A DNA stretch of 64,000 nt, taken from positions 1,488,001-1,552,000 of the forward strand of contig NZ_FOBB01000001.1 of assembly GCF_900109685.1 (NCBI RefSeq), read 5' to 3'. The notes beneath the pieces were generated by a model that was given only the letters and a program-made list of their open reading frames with translations, searched no databases and was not told the origin of the DNA. Below are positions 8,863 to 17,674 of the stretch, piece by piece. The position numbers and the translations under genes are program-made. How positions within the stretch are numbered: the first letter of the stretch is position 1; the number at the start of each line of letters is the position of its first letter. Source of the DNA: Chitinophaga rupis (GTDB lineage: Bacteria > Bacteroidota > Bacteroidia > Chitinophagales > Chitinophagaceae).

Positions 8863-9224
8863 GCCTGGGAAAGCTGCTTCTTTTTGCAGGTATTAATAGT
8901 GGCAACTATTATAGACAGCAATTCATTTCCTTCCCGGTAGCACTCTCTTATAGTATCAGTAAAGTCTTTATTAAATTCCTGCAGTAGTTCAAGAAAGTAG
9001 AGTGTTTCATCTAACTCTTCTTCTACTATTTTCAATTTGTTTATAAAATCAGCTGTAGATTTTCCTCTGCAGGCGGCTCTGTAATTGGCCCCAACGGAAC
9101 TGGAACATCTGACAGTTTGCTGTGTATAAGCTTTATTTACAACGCTGTATGGCAGACAGATTAATAACTTACCTACAGTAATTGCAAAATTTTTGGTACG
9201 GACTAACATAACCTGTTGATCCAT
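8847..9224 (-). CDS. Four-helix-bundle protein, 23S rRNA intervening-sequence (S23/IVP) family
   Basis: 125 residues, predicted helical. The family pattern is visible: VRTKNFAITVGKLLICLP, then VRCSSSVGANYRAACRGKS, KLKIVEEELDETLYFLELL and a final helix ELLSIIVATINT. IVP homologues are best known from insertions in 23S rRNA helices of some bacteria, but many Bacteroidota carry free-standing copies of unknown role. The 3' end runs into the flanking repeat, giving the residues NLKS and the stop. The arms at 8830-8862 and 9259-9291 would let a transcript fold back around the gene. It lies between two unrelated housekeeping genes and looks like an inserted unit. Confidence 0.85.
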   Translation of the reverse strand: MDQQVMLVRTKNFAITVGKLLICLPYSVVNKAYTQQTVRCSSSVGANYRAACRGKSTADFINKLKIVEEELDETLYFLELLQEFNKDFTDTIRECYREGNELLSIIVATINTCKKKQLSQANLKS

Positions 9225-9258
9225 AAAGAAGATGAATTTATATCAGAAAATGCCTTCC

Positions 9259-9291
9259 AAATCTAAAATCGTAAATCTGAAATCTAAAATC
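9259..9291. repeat. Right arm of inverted repeat bounding the four-helix-bundle gene
   Basis: AAATCTAAAATCGTAAATC at 9259-9277 is the perfect 19-base reverse complement of the left arm. A partial second copy, AAATCTAAAAT, follows at 9280-9290. The stop of the inositol-monophosphatase gene (9284) falls inside it. Confidence 0.85.
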
Positions 9292-10054
9292 CGGCTACTG
9301 CCTGGAGTAATTGCTCATGTATTTTACCATTGCTGGCAATGATCTTCTTTTGGTGGGGAGAGAAATAATTTCCCTTAAAGTCGGTTACCTTACCGCCTGC
9401 TTCTTCCACAATAATAAACCCGGCGGCGGAATCCCAGGCATTCAGCTTGTGCTCATAAAACCCGTCAAAGCGGCCGGCGGCTACCCAGCAAAGGTCTATG
9501 GCGGCAGAGCCCAGGCGGCGTAAGGGCAGCCCTTGTTTAATAAAGCGGCCAAATACGGTTACGGGATCATTATCCTCCTCTTCCCAGGTATAGGGGAAGC
9601 CGGTTACCAGGCAGGCTTTGGCCAGGTCGGTTTTGGCAGATACCTGTATGGGCTTATTGTTCAGGGTAGCGCCCTGTCCTTTTTCTGCAAAATAAAATTC
9701 GTTCATGAAAGGGTTATACACTGCGCCCATGATCATTTTCCCATCCTGCTCTATACCTATGGATACGCAGCACAGGGGAATGCCGTGTGCAAAGTTCACC
9801 GTACCATCCAGCGGGTCTATGATCCATTTAATATTGGAGGCGGTGCTCAGCTCCCCGGCTTCCTCACTCAGAATGTAATGGTCCGGGTAAGTTTCGCGGA
9901 TCACGCTGAAAATAGCGGTTTCTGCTTTTTTGTCGGCCTCTGTTACCAGGTCGTTAGCCGTACTTTTGCTGTCTATTTGAAACGTGCCGTTGAAATATTC
10001 CTGTAATATTTTTGCCCCGGCTTCTGTAGCTTTGAGTAAAGTGGCTTTTAACAT
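9284..10054 (-). CDS. suhB: Inositol monophosphatase family protein
   Basis: A 256-residue Mg2+-dependent phosphatase of the IMPase/SuhB/CysQ superfamily. Metal-binding motifs are visible: SEEAG (Glu65), the DPLDGT motif at 80-85 and the C-terminal WDSAAGFIIVEEAGG. It dephosphorylates inositol phosphates or related sugar or nucleotide phosphates. Sequence alone does not separate SuhB from CysQ-like activity, so the symbol is tentative. The C-terminus overlaps the repeat at 9259-9291. It is divergent from the GH3-family gene. Confidence 0.9.
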   Translation of the reverse strand: MLKATLLKATEAGAKILQEYFNGTFQIDSKSTANDLVTEADKKAETAIFSVIRETYPDHYILSEEAGELSTASNIKWIIDPLDGTVNFAHGIPLCCVSIGIEQDGKMIMGAVYNPFMNEFYFAEKGQGATLNNKPIQVSAKTDLAKACLVTGFPYTWEEEDNDPVTVFGRFIKQGLPLRRLGSAAIDLCWVAAGRFDGFYEHKLNAWDSAAGFIIVEEAGGKVTDFKGNYFSPHQKKIIASNGKIHEQLLQAVAGF

Positions 10055-10104
10055 GCCGCAAAGGTAGGAATTTACACCTACTCACCACTTATAACTAATT
10101 ACCG

Positions 10105-10112
10105 TATTTTTG
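10105..10112 (+). promoter_or_regulatory. Candidate -7 box (TATTTTTG) of the GH3-family gene
   Basis: Matches TAnnTTTG and lies 28 bases upstream of the ATG at 10140, in the divergent gap with the inositol-monophosphatase gene. No convincing -33 element is seen. Confidence 0.5.
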
Positions 10113-10139
10113 CATTTCAAATAATGTGAAGGAAAATTA

Positions 10140-11684
10140 ATGGCCATCATCGGTAATCTCATATCCAGGTCACTGCGTATCCGTAAAAAGTTCACAGTTA
10201 AGTTAGGGACTCCCCGCCAATACCAGCTTCAGGTACTGCATAGGTTGCTGGAAAAGGCAAAGAATACACAGTTTGGCCGCCATTATAAGTTTCAGGAGAT
10301 CTTGGATAGCCCGAACTTTATGGCACAGTACAAGACCCGCGTACCGGTACATAACTACAACAAAATGAACGCGGAGTGGTGGTATAAGGCCCTGGAAGGG
10401 GAAGATAATGTGAGCTGGCCGGAAAAGGTGAAATACTTTGCCCTCAGCTCCGGTACTTCCGAATCTGCCAGCAAGCATATACCGGTTACCCGCGACATGC
10501 TGCGCACCGTGAAAAAAGTAGGGGTGAAGCAGCTATACTCCATGGCTAATTTTGATATACCGCCCCGCTCCTTTGAAAAAGGCATCCTGATGCTGGGGGG
10601 CACCACCTCCCTGTACGAAAAGGGCGACTATTACGAGGGGGACATGAGCGGTATACAGGCCAAGAACATTCCCCGCTGGTTCCGCCGCTTTTACAAGCCG
10701 GGGGGCCGTATCTCCAAAAAGCCCAACTGGGAGCAGCGTATTAAGCTCATTGTGCGCAAAGCGCGGCAGTGGGATGTAGGTACCGTATGTGGCGTACCTG
10801 CCTGGGTGCAAATTGTGCTGGAGGAAATTATTAAGTACCACGGCGTAAAAAATATTCATGAAATATGGCCTAACCTGGCCATTTACATACACGGTGGCGT
10901 ATCTTTTGAGCCTTACCGCGATAGTTTCCAGAAGCTGCTGGGTAAGCCTATTACGTTCATTGAAACGTATATGGCGTCCGAAGGCTCCTTTGGTTTCCAG
11001 GCCCGGCCCGGTACCAAAGGCATTAAGCTGGTGCTGAATGCAGGCATTTTCTTTGAATTTATTCCGTTTAACGAGGAGAATTTTGATGCAGACGGGGAAG
11101 TAAAACCCAACCCTAAATCCTACATGATCCACGAAGTGGTGGAGGATGTGGAGTATGCCGTAATGCTGAGCACCTGTGCCGGCGCCTGGCGTTACCTGAT
11201 TGGGGATGTGGTAAAATTCACCTCTGTAAAGGAGCATGAGATCGTGATCGTAGGGCGTACCAAACAGTTCCTGAGCCTGTGCGGTGAGCATATGAGCATT
11301 GATAACATGAACAAGGCTATTGATATGGTGCAAAAGAAGCTGGGCATTACGGTAAAGGAATTTACTATTGCAGGCTTCCCGTACCAGAACCTGTTTGCAC
11401 ACCGCTGGTATATAGGTACGGATGATGTGAATGTGGATAGCAACAAGGTGCGTGAGATCATTGACCAAACACTGAGCGAAGTAAATGATGACTACGCCGT
11501 GGAAAGAACCGCTGCCTTAAAAGAGATCTTTGTAGAGGTGCTGCCGAACGAGGTGTTCATTGATTACCTGCGCTGCAAGGGCAAGGAAGGAGCTATGAAC
11601 AAATTCCCAAGAGTGCTGAAGGGAGAAAAGGCAAAAGATTGGCAAAGCTTTTTGGAAACAAAAGCAGTAGCTAACGGAAAGTAA
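10140..11684 (+). CDS. GH3 auxin-responsive promoter family protein (acyl-adenylate-forming enzyme fold)
   Basis: 514 residues of the GH3 family, which in plants adenylates acyl acids and joins them to amino acids. The nucleotide-binding signature SSGTSE is at residues 103-108. Later family features are YMASEGSFGFQ, RYLIGDVVKFT and the C-terminal lobe beginning GRTKQFLSLCGEHMS. Bacteroidota carry conserved copies of unknown substrate. Length is close to that of plant GH3 proteins (500-600). It is followed by an intrinsic terminator at 11741-11773. Confidence 0.9.
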   Translation: MAIIGNLISRSLRIRKKFTVKLGTPRQYQLQVLHRLLEKAKNTQFGRHYKFQEILDSPNFMAQYKTRVPVHNYNKMNAEWWYKALEGEDNVSWPEKVKYFALSSGTSESASKHIPVTRDMLRTVKKVGVKQLYSMANFDIPPRSFEKGILMLGGTTSLYEKGDYYEGDMSGIQAKNIPRWFRRFYKPGGRISKKPNWEQRIKLIVRKARQWDVGTVCGVPAWVQIVLEEIIKYHGVKNIHEIWPNLAIYIHGGVSFEPYRDSFQKLLGKPITFIETYMASEGSFGFQARPGTKGIKLVLNAGIFFEFIPFNEENFDADGEVKPNPKSYMIHEVVEDVEYAVMLSTCAGAWRYLIGDVVKFTSVKEHEIVIVGRTKQFLSLCGEHMSIDNMNKAIDMVQKKLGITVKEFTIAGFPYQNLFAHRWYIGTDDVNVDSNKVREIIDQTLSEVNDDYAVERTAALKEIFVEVLPNEVFIDYLRCKGKEGAMNKFPRVLKGEKAKDWQSFLETKAVANGK

Positions 11685-11740
11685 ACTTATTATAATGGGG
11701 CCCGGCCACTCCGGGCTCCATTTAACATTTTAAAAAAGAT

Positions 11741-11773
11741 GGGTAACTTTAGCGATTCAGTTACCCTTTTTTT
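11741..11773 (+). terminator. Intrinsic terminator between GH3 gene and the LysE-family gene
   Basis: Stem GGGTAACT (11741-11748) with AGTTACCC (11759-11766), a 10-base loop, followed by seven T. The T-run ends 5 bases before the ATG of the LysE-family gene, so the hairpin also occupies the place of its ribosome binding region. A GC-rich dyad (GCCCGG / CCGGGC) precedes it at about 11698-11716. Confidence 0.85.
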
Positions 11774-11778
11774 ATTAC

Positions 11779-12420
11779 ATGATAGCAGCAATCGTAGCAG
11801 GATTAGGACTGGGCGTTTTTCTATCATTATCGGTGGGGCCGGTAATATTTGCCATCATTAAGTATAGCATCAATAACGGGTTTAAGGCAGGTATCAGCTT
11901 TGTGCTGGGCGTGAGCTTCAGCGATATACTGTTTGTGCTTATCGGCAACCTGGGCACCGCTTTTATTGAAGGCCTGGAAGATTATAAGCGCACTATTGGC
12001 GTAGTAGGCGGTATTATGCTGGTGGGCATGGGACTGTACGGGCTGTTCTTCAAAAAAATAAGGATCAGCACCGGGGAAGAAAAACCGGAAATGTTCCGCA
12101 CGCATGATTACCTGAAGATCTGGCTGGCGGGTTTCCTGATGAATACCCTGAACCCTGGTGTGATCATTTTCTGGTTAGGCGTATGCGTGGCTAACAGCGC
12201 TACTACGGTAAGCCACAGGCTGATCATGTTCAGCCTGTGTTTGGTGTTTGTATTGTCAGCTGATATTTTAAAGGTATTTGTAAGTAATAAGATCCGTCAT
12301 AAGCTTACCATGAATAACGTAGTATGGCTGAATAGAATAGCCGGGGCCAGCATGGTGCTGTTTGGGGTGGTGCTGTTGTATAAGGTGCTGTTTGATGTAG
12401 GGGGATTGGGCGGGCATTAG
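11779..12420 (+). CDS. LysE family translocator (amino-acid exporter)
   Basis: 213 residues with about six hydrophobic segments. It starts with the family's first membrane helix (GLGLGVFLSLSVGPVIFAII), has GISFVLGVSFSDILFVLIG, and a third conserved patch GFLMNTLNPGVIIFWLG. LysE/RhtB proteins export basic or neutral amino acids; the substrate is unknown here. The start codon is right for the family, because the first helix begins at residue 2. Its leader coincides with the terminator of the preceding gene, so expression may depend on read-through. A hairpin terminator follows at 12493. Confidence 0.9.
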   Translation: MIAAIVAGLGLGVFLSLSVGPVIFAIIKYSINNGFKAGISFVLGVSFSDILFVLIGNLGTAFIEGLEDYKRTIGVVGGIMLVGMGLYGLFFKKIRISTGEEKPEMFRTHDYLKIWLAGFLMNTLNPGVIIFWLGVCVANSATTVSHRLIMFSLCLVFVLSADILKVFVSNKIRHKLTMNNVVWLNRIAGASMVLFGVVLLYKVLFDVGGLGGH

Positions 12421-12492
12421 AAATGAGCTGATGTGCTGGTTTTTGTTGTTTAATGTTTGATGATATAGTTAGTCAATTATAAATGAAACAGG

Positions 12493-12521
12493 ATGTCTGG
12501 ATTTTGGTCCGGACATTTTTT
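12493..12521 (+). terminator. Intrinsic terminator after the LysE-family gene
   Basis: Stem ATGTCTGGA (12493-12501) with TCCGGACAT (12508-12516), including one G-T pair, followed by a T-run. The same stem core appears in the terminator at 19489-19515 at the other end of the SusCD locus. Confidence 0.85.
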
Positions 12522-12614
12522 ATTATAAAAAATTCAAGTTCTCCAAAGCAGCAAACATCAGCACATTGATAATTACTTCACATAAAGATAACCCTGCCGC
12601 ACTTTTTCATATTT

Positions 12615-12622
12615 TAATTTTG
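12615..12622 (+). promoter_or_regulatory. Candidate -7 box (TAATTTTG) of the first FecI-type sigma gene
   Basis: Matches TAnnTTTG and lies 42 bases upstream of the ATG at 12665. Its position argues against an earlier in-frame start at 12566. Confidence 0.5.
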
Positions 12623-12664
12623 CCCTTTGGTTTCATATCTCATTTCTCAAACACTTACCAAACG

Positions 12665-13180
12665 ATGGAGTTGCTGGACCGGATCAGGCAGGGTGATGAA
12701 GCCGCATTCGGAAACTTTTTTGATGAGCATCATGCCAATCTCTTTTTCTTTTTCAGGAAAAAGACCGGCTCTGACTTCCTGGCTGAGGAGCTGGTGCAGC
12801 TGACCTTTATTAAGCTCTGGAACAACCGCCATGGCCTGAACCTCGCTGTAGCATTGCCTGTACAGCTGTTCCGCATTGCCCGCACTACTTTAATTGATAA
12901 GCTGAGAACAGAGGCGGTAGCCAATAAAAGAATGGATGCGCTGAGCGAAGCGCTGGAAACCACTGTGGCCACACCATCCCTATACGAAGAAAAAGAAGTG
13001 ATGGAAAGATTGCATGCTGCAATAAATAAATTACCCCCCGCCCGCCGCACTATTTTCCGCATGAATCGCCTGGAAGGCTTTACCCACAAGGAAATAGCCC
13101 ATCATTTGAACATCTCTCCCAGAACCGTTGAGCACCAGATCAGCCATGCCGTAAGGCAGCTGCTGCAATGGCTATTTTAA
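12665..13180 (+). CDS. RNA polymerase sigma-70 factor, ECF subfamily (FecI-type)
   Basis: 171 residues with region 2 (AAFGNFFDEHHANLFFFFRKK, LAEELVQLTFIKLW) and region 4 (LPPARRTIFRMNRLEGFTHK, then EIAHHLNISPRTVEHQIS). This is the Bacteroidota type usually encoded beside a FecR anti-sigma gene and a SusCD pair, exactly as here. The ATG at 12665 is preferred over 12566 because region 2 starts directly after it and a -7 box lies between the two. It probably activates the following FecR-SusC-SusD genes. Confidence 0.93.
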   Translation: MELLDRIRQGDEAAFGNFFDEHHANLFFFFRKKTGSDFLAEELVQLTFIKLWNNRHGLNLAVALPVQLFRIARTTLIDKLRTEAVANKRMDALSEALETTVATPSLYEEKEVMERLHAAINKLPPARRTIFRMNRLEGFTHKEIAHHLNISPRTVEHQISHAVRQLLQWLF

Positions 13181-13251
13181 TTTAATGTTAACAGTAGGTA
13201 GTGCCCTGCCTGTTCATCGTATTTACATGCGAAAGGAGTTACGTTTACCGC

Positions 13252-14289
13252 ATGAGCTTAGATCCGCAGTTAATAATACGTTTTTTAAGAAATGAATGTA
13301 CAGAGGAGGAAGGGGTCCTGGTGGCGGACTATTTAAGCGCGCACCCGGAAGAGCTGGATCGTTGGCTGAATGAAGCGGAATGGCTTCGTTTTGAAAGCAC
13401 TGAAACCATGCTGCCTGCCCGCTCTGCCAGCATGAAGCAGCAGGTAATGCAGGCTATTCATACATCGGCAAAAGTAAAACGGATCAGCTATGCAAAGCTG
13501 GCTGCGGCAGCTATGTTATGCGTAGTGGTATCTGTATCCGCCTCCTTATGGTGGCAGCATAATGCCGTGAATAAGCAGCAGGCGGCCGGCCTGGCAGCAG
13601 CCAATAATAATATGATCCTGATCAGCAACCCTGCCAATGATGTAAAGCAGGTGCGCATGCCGGATGGATCGCTGGTGGTGCTGGATGCGCAAAGCGCTAT
13701 CCGTTATCCGCAAAACTTCAGAAACAACCGTACCATATGGCTGCAGGGCAGCGCGCTGTTTGATGTATCTAAAGACGAGGCCCACCCCTTCCAGGTAAAT
13801 GCCGGCGCGCTGGATATAACGGTATTGGGCACACGCTTTAAGGTAAATGCGATTGATAAAAGTGGTGATATGAACATTCAATTGTTCAATGGAAAAATAC
13901 GGGTAACAGCAGGCAGCAGTAAAAATACAACAGAGCTGCTGCCGGGCAATGAGCTGCATTACCAGCAGGGAAGCTGGACGGTGCGGGCTTTCAAAGGCAG
14001 CCAGCCGGAAAAGCTGCAACCAGCCGCTCCTGCTAAAACCTATATACCTGTGCAAAGTGATGCGCTGGTATTTGAGAACCAGCCACTGCCGGTAGTACTG
14101 GAAACATTAGCGTTAAGGTTTAACACAACTATTCATTATAAGGAAAAAGTGATCCGTGCCTATTATTTCAGCGGGGAGTTCACCGCTACGGCGCCGTTAT
14201 CGTCTATATTAAACACTATCTGTACTTTGAACAGTTTACAGTTAAAAGAGGACAGCACCGGTTACACGCTATTACCGGCTAAGAAATGA
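13252..14289 (+). CDS. FecR family anti-sigma factor
   Basis: 345 residues from the ATG at 13252 (an upstream GTG at 13201 is less likely). The cytoplasmic N-terminus binds the sigma factor. A single membrane helix (AKLAAAAMLCVVVSVSASLWW) lies near residue 85. The periplasmic part has the FecR domain (VRMPDGSLVVLDAQSAIRYP, TVLGTRFKVNA) and a C-terminal DUF4974-type domain (FENQPLPVVLETLALRFNTT). It should relay an outer-membrane signal to the sigma factor. The SusC partner here lacks the usual N-terminal signalling domain, so how the signal reaches this protein is unclear. Confidence 0.93.
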   Translation: MSLDPQLIIRFLRNECTEEEGVLVADYLSAHPEELDRWLNEAEWLRFESTETMLPARSASMKQQVMQAIHTSAKVKRISYAKLAAAAMLCVVVSVSASLWWQHNAVNKQQAAGLAAANNNMILISNPANDVKQVRMPDGSLVVLDAQSAIRYPQNFRNNRTIWLQGSALFDVSKDEAHPFQVNAGALDITVLGTRFKVNAIDKSGDMNIQLFNGKIRVTAGSSKNTTELLPGNELHYQQGSWTVRAFKGSQPEKLQPAAPAKTYIPVQSDALVFENQPLPVVLETLALRFNTTIHYKEKVIRAYYFSGEFTATAPLSSILNTICTLNSLQLKEDSTGYTLLPAKK

Positions 14290-14354
14290 TCCGTTAGCGA
14301 TCTGCATTATTTACAACACTTGTTACTCAATTGATAATATCAAAAATTCAATTT

Positions 14355-17300
14355 ATGGTATTAAATGGTACCCGTATGCACTTTTTTAAAGCACATGTAT
14401 GCATGTGCATCCTGCTTGGGCTGCTAACCGTTACAGCCAAAAGCTTTGCACAATCCCTGGTACAGCCGGTAGTTAAAGGCGTGGTGCAGGACAGCACCGG
14501 CAATGGCCTGTTTGGCGTAACAGTAGGCGCAATAAATACTGCTACCGGCTACACTACCGGCACTTTTACAGATGAAAGCGGCGTGTTCCAGTTTGCGAAG
14601 CTGCCGGAAGGCGGACCTTACACGTTTAAGTTTTCCAGCGTGGGTTTTGAGGCAAAGGAAATGAGCGGTTATACCGTAAAGGCCGACGGGCATATTTCCC
14701 TGGCAGTAAAGCTGCGGCAGGACAATAAATCACTGGACGAAGTGATTATAGTAGGTTATGGTACGCAACGTAAGGCTAACCTTACCGGCGCGGTAGACCA
14801 GGTAGGGCCGGAAGTATTGGAGAACCGCTCCATTTCCAGCCTGGGCCAGGGTTTGCAGGGCGTAGTACCCAACCTTAACCTGATAATGGGTGATGGTAAG
14901 CCTATTCAGGCGCCCACCTTTAACATCAGGGGTACCACCTCCATAGGCCAGGGCGGTAATGCGCTGGTATTGGTGGATGGAGTAGAAGGTGATCCCAGCC
15001 TGATAAACCCCAATGATATTGCTACCATTACGGTGTTGAAAGATGCTTCCTCGGCCGCTATTTACGGCGCCCGCGGCGCATTTGGCGTGGTGCTTATTAC
15101 CACTAAGCAGCCCACCAAAGGCAAAACCAGCATTACCTATTCCGTGAACCATGCTATTAAAAGCCCTACTACGGTGCCGGATGTAGTAACAGACGGCTAT
15201 ACCTACGCAAAGATGTTCAATGAAGCGTGGACGGCCTGGAACGACTATTCCCAAACCCCACAGAACGTAAATAAAACAGTAAAGTTCTCACCGGAATACC
15301 TGGCTGAATTTGAGCGCAGGTCACAGAACCCTAACCTGCCTAAGGTTGAGGTAGGGCCTAACGGAGAGTACGTGTATTATGCGAGCACGGACTGGTATAA
15401 GGAGCTGTATAAGGATCATAACAGCGCTACAGAGCATAACCTTGCCCTTTCCGGCAGCAGCGGTAAAGCCAGCTATTATGTAACGGGCCGTTACTTTTCT
15501 CAGGATGGTTTGTTCCGCTACAACTCTGATGATTACAAGATGTACACCTTCCGTGGCAAAGGCTCCATACAGCTGTATCCCTGGCTGCGGATAGAGAACA
15601 ACACCAGCTATTCTTCCATGAACTACCATAACCCGCTGAACGTAGGTGAAGGCGGTAGCATATGGCGTAACCTGGCCGATGAAGGGCATGCTATGGCGCC
15701 GTTGCTGAACCCTGATGGTACGCTTTCCTACTCCGCCGCCTATACGGTGGGCGATTTTTATTACGGAAAGAATGGTATTGATATGACCAAACGTGTGCTG
15801 CGCAATACTACCGGCTTCACGGCCGAAGTGCTGAAGAATAAGCTGCGTATAAAAGGCGACTTTACCTTTCAGAACACAGACAGTACAGCGAAGCAGTTAC
15901 GCGTTCCTGTGCCTTACAGCCGCATACCGGGCGTAATTGAGTATGTAGGCACCAACACCAATGATATACAGAATACTTACCGCCAGACAGATTACCTGGC
16001 CACTAATATTTACGGCGAGTATGAAACCCATTTTTATGGCGGCCATTACTTTAAGGCCATGCTGGGTTATAACTATGAGCAGTCTACCTACAAAAGGCTG
16101 ATCACTGCCCGTAATGGACTGATCTATGATGATGCGCAGGATATTAACCTGGCGCTGGGCCAGTCGCTGACCACCAGCGGCGGTTGGGAAAAATGGAATA
16201 TACTGGGTGGTTTTTACCGCCTGAACTATGTATATAAAGATAAGTACCTGCTGGAGGTGAATGGCCGTTATGATGGGTCTTCCAAATTCCCGGCCCATGA
16301 AAGGTATGCCTTCTTCCCCTCCGTATCTGCCGGCTGGCGTGTATCCGGTGAATCTTTCTGGAAGGTGCCGAAAGAAATTATATCAGACCTGAAGATAAGA
16401 GGTTCCTATGGCTCGCTGGGCAATGGTAACATTGGCTCCTATGCCTTCCAGGAGAAATTCAACATTGCACAATCAGGTCTTATACTGAACGGCGTAAGGC
16501 CCCAGAAAACAAGCCAGCCGGGTGTTATACCAGACGGCCTTACCTGGGAAACCTCTACCACGCAGAACCTGGGGCTGGATATGTCATTACTCTCAGACCG
16601 CCTGCAGCTGACGGCGGATGGTTACATCCGTAAAACAACGGATATGTTTACCGTAGGTATGACCCTGCCCGCAGTTTTTGGTACGGATGTGCCTAAAGGC
16701 AACTATGCGGACCTGAAAACCAAAGGCTGGGAGGTATCCCTTGCCTGGCGTGATCACTTCAACGCATCCGGCAAACCGTTCCATTACGGTGTGCGGGTGG
16801 TGCTGGCCGATTACCAGTCAGACATCACCAAGTATAACAACCCGCAAAGAAAGCTGACTGATTATTATGCCGGGCAAAAGGTAGGAGAGATCTGGGGCTA
16901 TGTTACAGACGGTTTCTTTACCTCAGCGGAAGATATTGCAAAATCACCCGCACAAACGCTGATCAAAGCATCTACCAGCGGCAAGCTGCTACCGGGCGAT
17001 ATTAAGTTCCGGGATGTGAATGGAGATGGCGTGATCAACGATGGTGATAATACGGTAGATAAACCCGGCGACCGGGTGGTGATAGGTAATTTTACACCGC
17101 GCTATACCTATGGTATTAACCTGGATGCGGACTGGAACAACTTTTTCTTTTCCACTTTCTTCCAGGGTGTTGGAAAGCAGGACTGGTGGCCGGGCGCAGA
17201 GGCGGATGTTTTCTGGGGCCAGTACAACCGGCCTTATAATGATATTCCTAAATCGCAGCTAGGCAACATCTGGTCTGCAGAAAATCCCAACACTTATTTC

Positions 17301-17639
17301 CCAAGATATAAGGGTTATTCCGCCCAAAGCGGCAACGGGGAGCTGCAGGTGGCGCAAACCAAATACCTGCAGAACGTGGCTTATATCCGCATGAAAAATA
17401 TTCAGCTGGGTTATAACCTGCCGCAAACATTACTGAGCAGGATCCGTATCAGCAATGCAAGGGTGTATGTATCCGGCGAGAACCTGTGGTCATGGTCGCC
17501 GCTGTACCGCGTTACCAAAGACATTGATCCGGAAAGCATACTGGGCTCAGACCGTGTGCTGACCGAAGGTAAAAATGGTAACGGTAACAACTACCCGATA
17601 TTAAAGAGCATCACCTTTGGTTTATCCGTAACCCTGTAA
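14355..17639 (+). CDS. SusC/RagA family TonB-linked outer membrane protein (no STN domain)
   Basis: About 1094 residues from the ATG at 14355; a start at 14376 (MHFFKAHVC) would also leave a good signal peptide ending KSFAQ. The order is signal peptide, carboxypeptidase-like beta domain (VVKGVVQDSTGNGLFGVTV), TonB box region (SLDEVIIVGYGTQ), plug domain (FNIRGTTS, LVLVDGVEG, ASSAAIYGARGAFGVVLITT) and a 22-strand barrel. It ends in an aromatic-poor VTL. It imports a nutrient oligomer with the SusD lipoprotein behind it. The substrate is unknown because no glycoside hydrolase or peptidase is in the locus. There is no STN signalling domain between signal peptide and plug. Confidence 0.95.
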   Translation: MVLNGTRMHFFKAHVCMCILLGLLTVTAKSFAQSLVQPVVKGVVQDSTGNGLFGVTVGAINTATGYTTGTFTDESGVFQFAKLPEGGPYTFKFSSVGFEAKEMSGYTVKADGHISLAVKLRQDNKSLDEVIIVGYGTQRKANLTGAVDQVGPEVLENRSISSLGQGLQGVVPNLNLIMGDGKPIQAPTFNIRGTTSIGQGGNALVLVDGVEGDPSLINPNDIATITVLKDASSAAIYGARGAFGVVLITTKQPTKGKTSITYSVNHAIKSPTTVPDVVTDGYTYAKMFNEAWTAWNDYSQTPQNVNKTVKFSPEYLAEFERRSQNPNLPKVEVGPNGEYVYYASTDWYKELYKDHNSATEHNLALSGSSGKASYYVTGRYFSQDGLFRYNSDDYKMYTFRGKGSIQLYPWLRIENNTSYSSMNYHNPLNVGEGGSIWRNLADEGHAMAPLLNPDGTLSYSAAYTVGDFYYGKNGIDMTKRVLRNTTGFTAEVLKNKLRIKGDFTFQNTDSTAKQLRVPVPYSRIPGVIEYVGTNTNDIQNTYRQTDYLATNIYGEYETHFYGGHYFKAMLGYNYEQSTYKRLITARNGLIYDDAQDINLALGQSLTTSGGWEKWNILGGFYRLNYVYKDKYLLEVNGRYDGSSKFPAHERYAFFPSVSAGWRVSGESFWKVPKEIISDLKIRGSYGSLGNGNIGSYAFQEKFNIAQSGLILNGVRPQKTSQPGVIPDGLTWETSTTQNLGLDMSLLSDRLQLTADGYIRKTTDMFTVGMTLPAVFGTDVPKGNYADLKTKGWEVSLAWRDHFNASGKPFHYGVRVVLADYQSDITKYNNPQRKLTDYYAGQKVGEIWGYVTDGFFTSAEDIAKSPAQTLIKASTSGKLLPGDIKFRDVNGDGVINDGDNTVDKPGDRVVIGNFTPRYTYGINLDADWNNFFFSTFFQGVGKQDWWPGAEADVFWGQYNRPYNDIPKSQLGNIWSAENPNTYFPRYKGYSAQSGNGELQVAQTKYLQNVAYIRMKNIQLGYNLPQTLLSRIRISNARVYVSGENLWSWSPLYRVTKDIDPESILGSDRVLTEGKNGNGNNYPILKSITFGLSVTL

Positions 17640-17674
17640 TCCTTATTTGTAAAATTTAAAATGCAGCAATAGCT

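Noticed and set aside
10533..11468. 311-residue minus-strand reading frame inside the GH3 gene
   Set aside because: Rich in His and Tyr with no domain pattern; antisense of a complete conserved gene.
12566..12664. N-terminal extension of the first FecI-type sigma factor
   Set aside because: A -7 promoter box lies within it and sigma region 2 begins at 12665.
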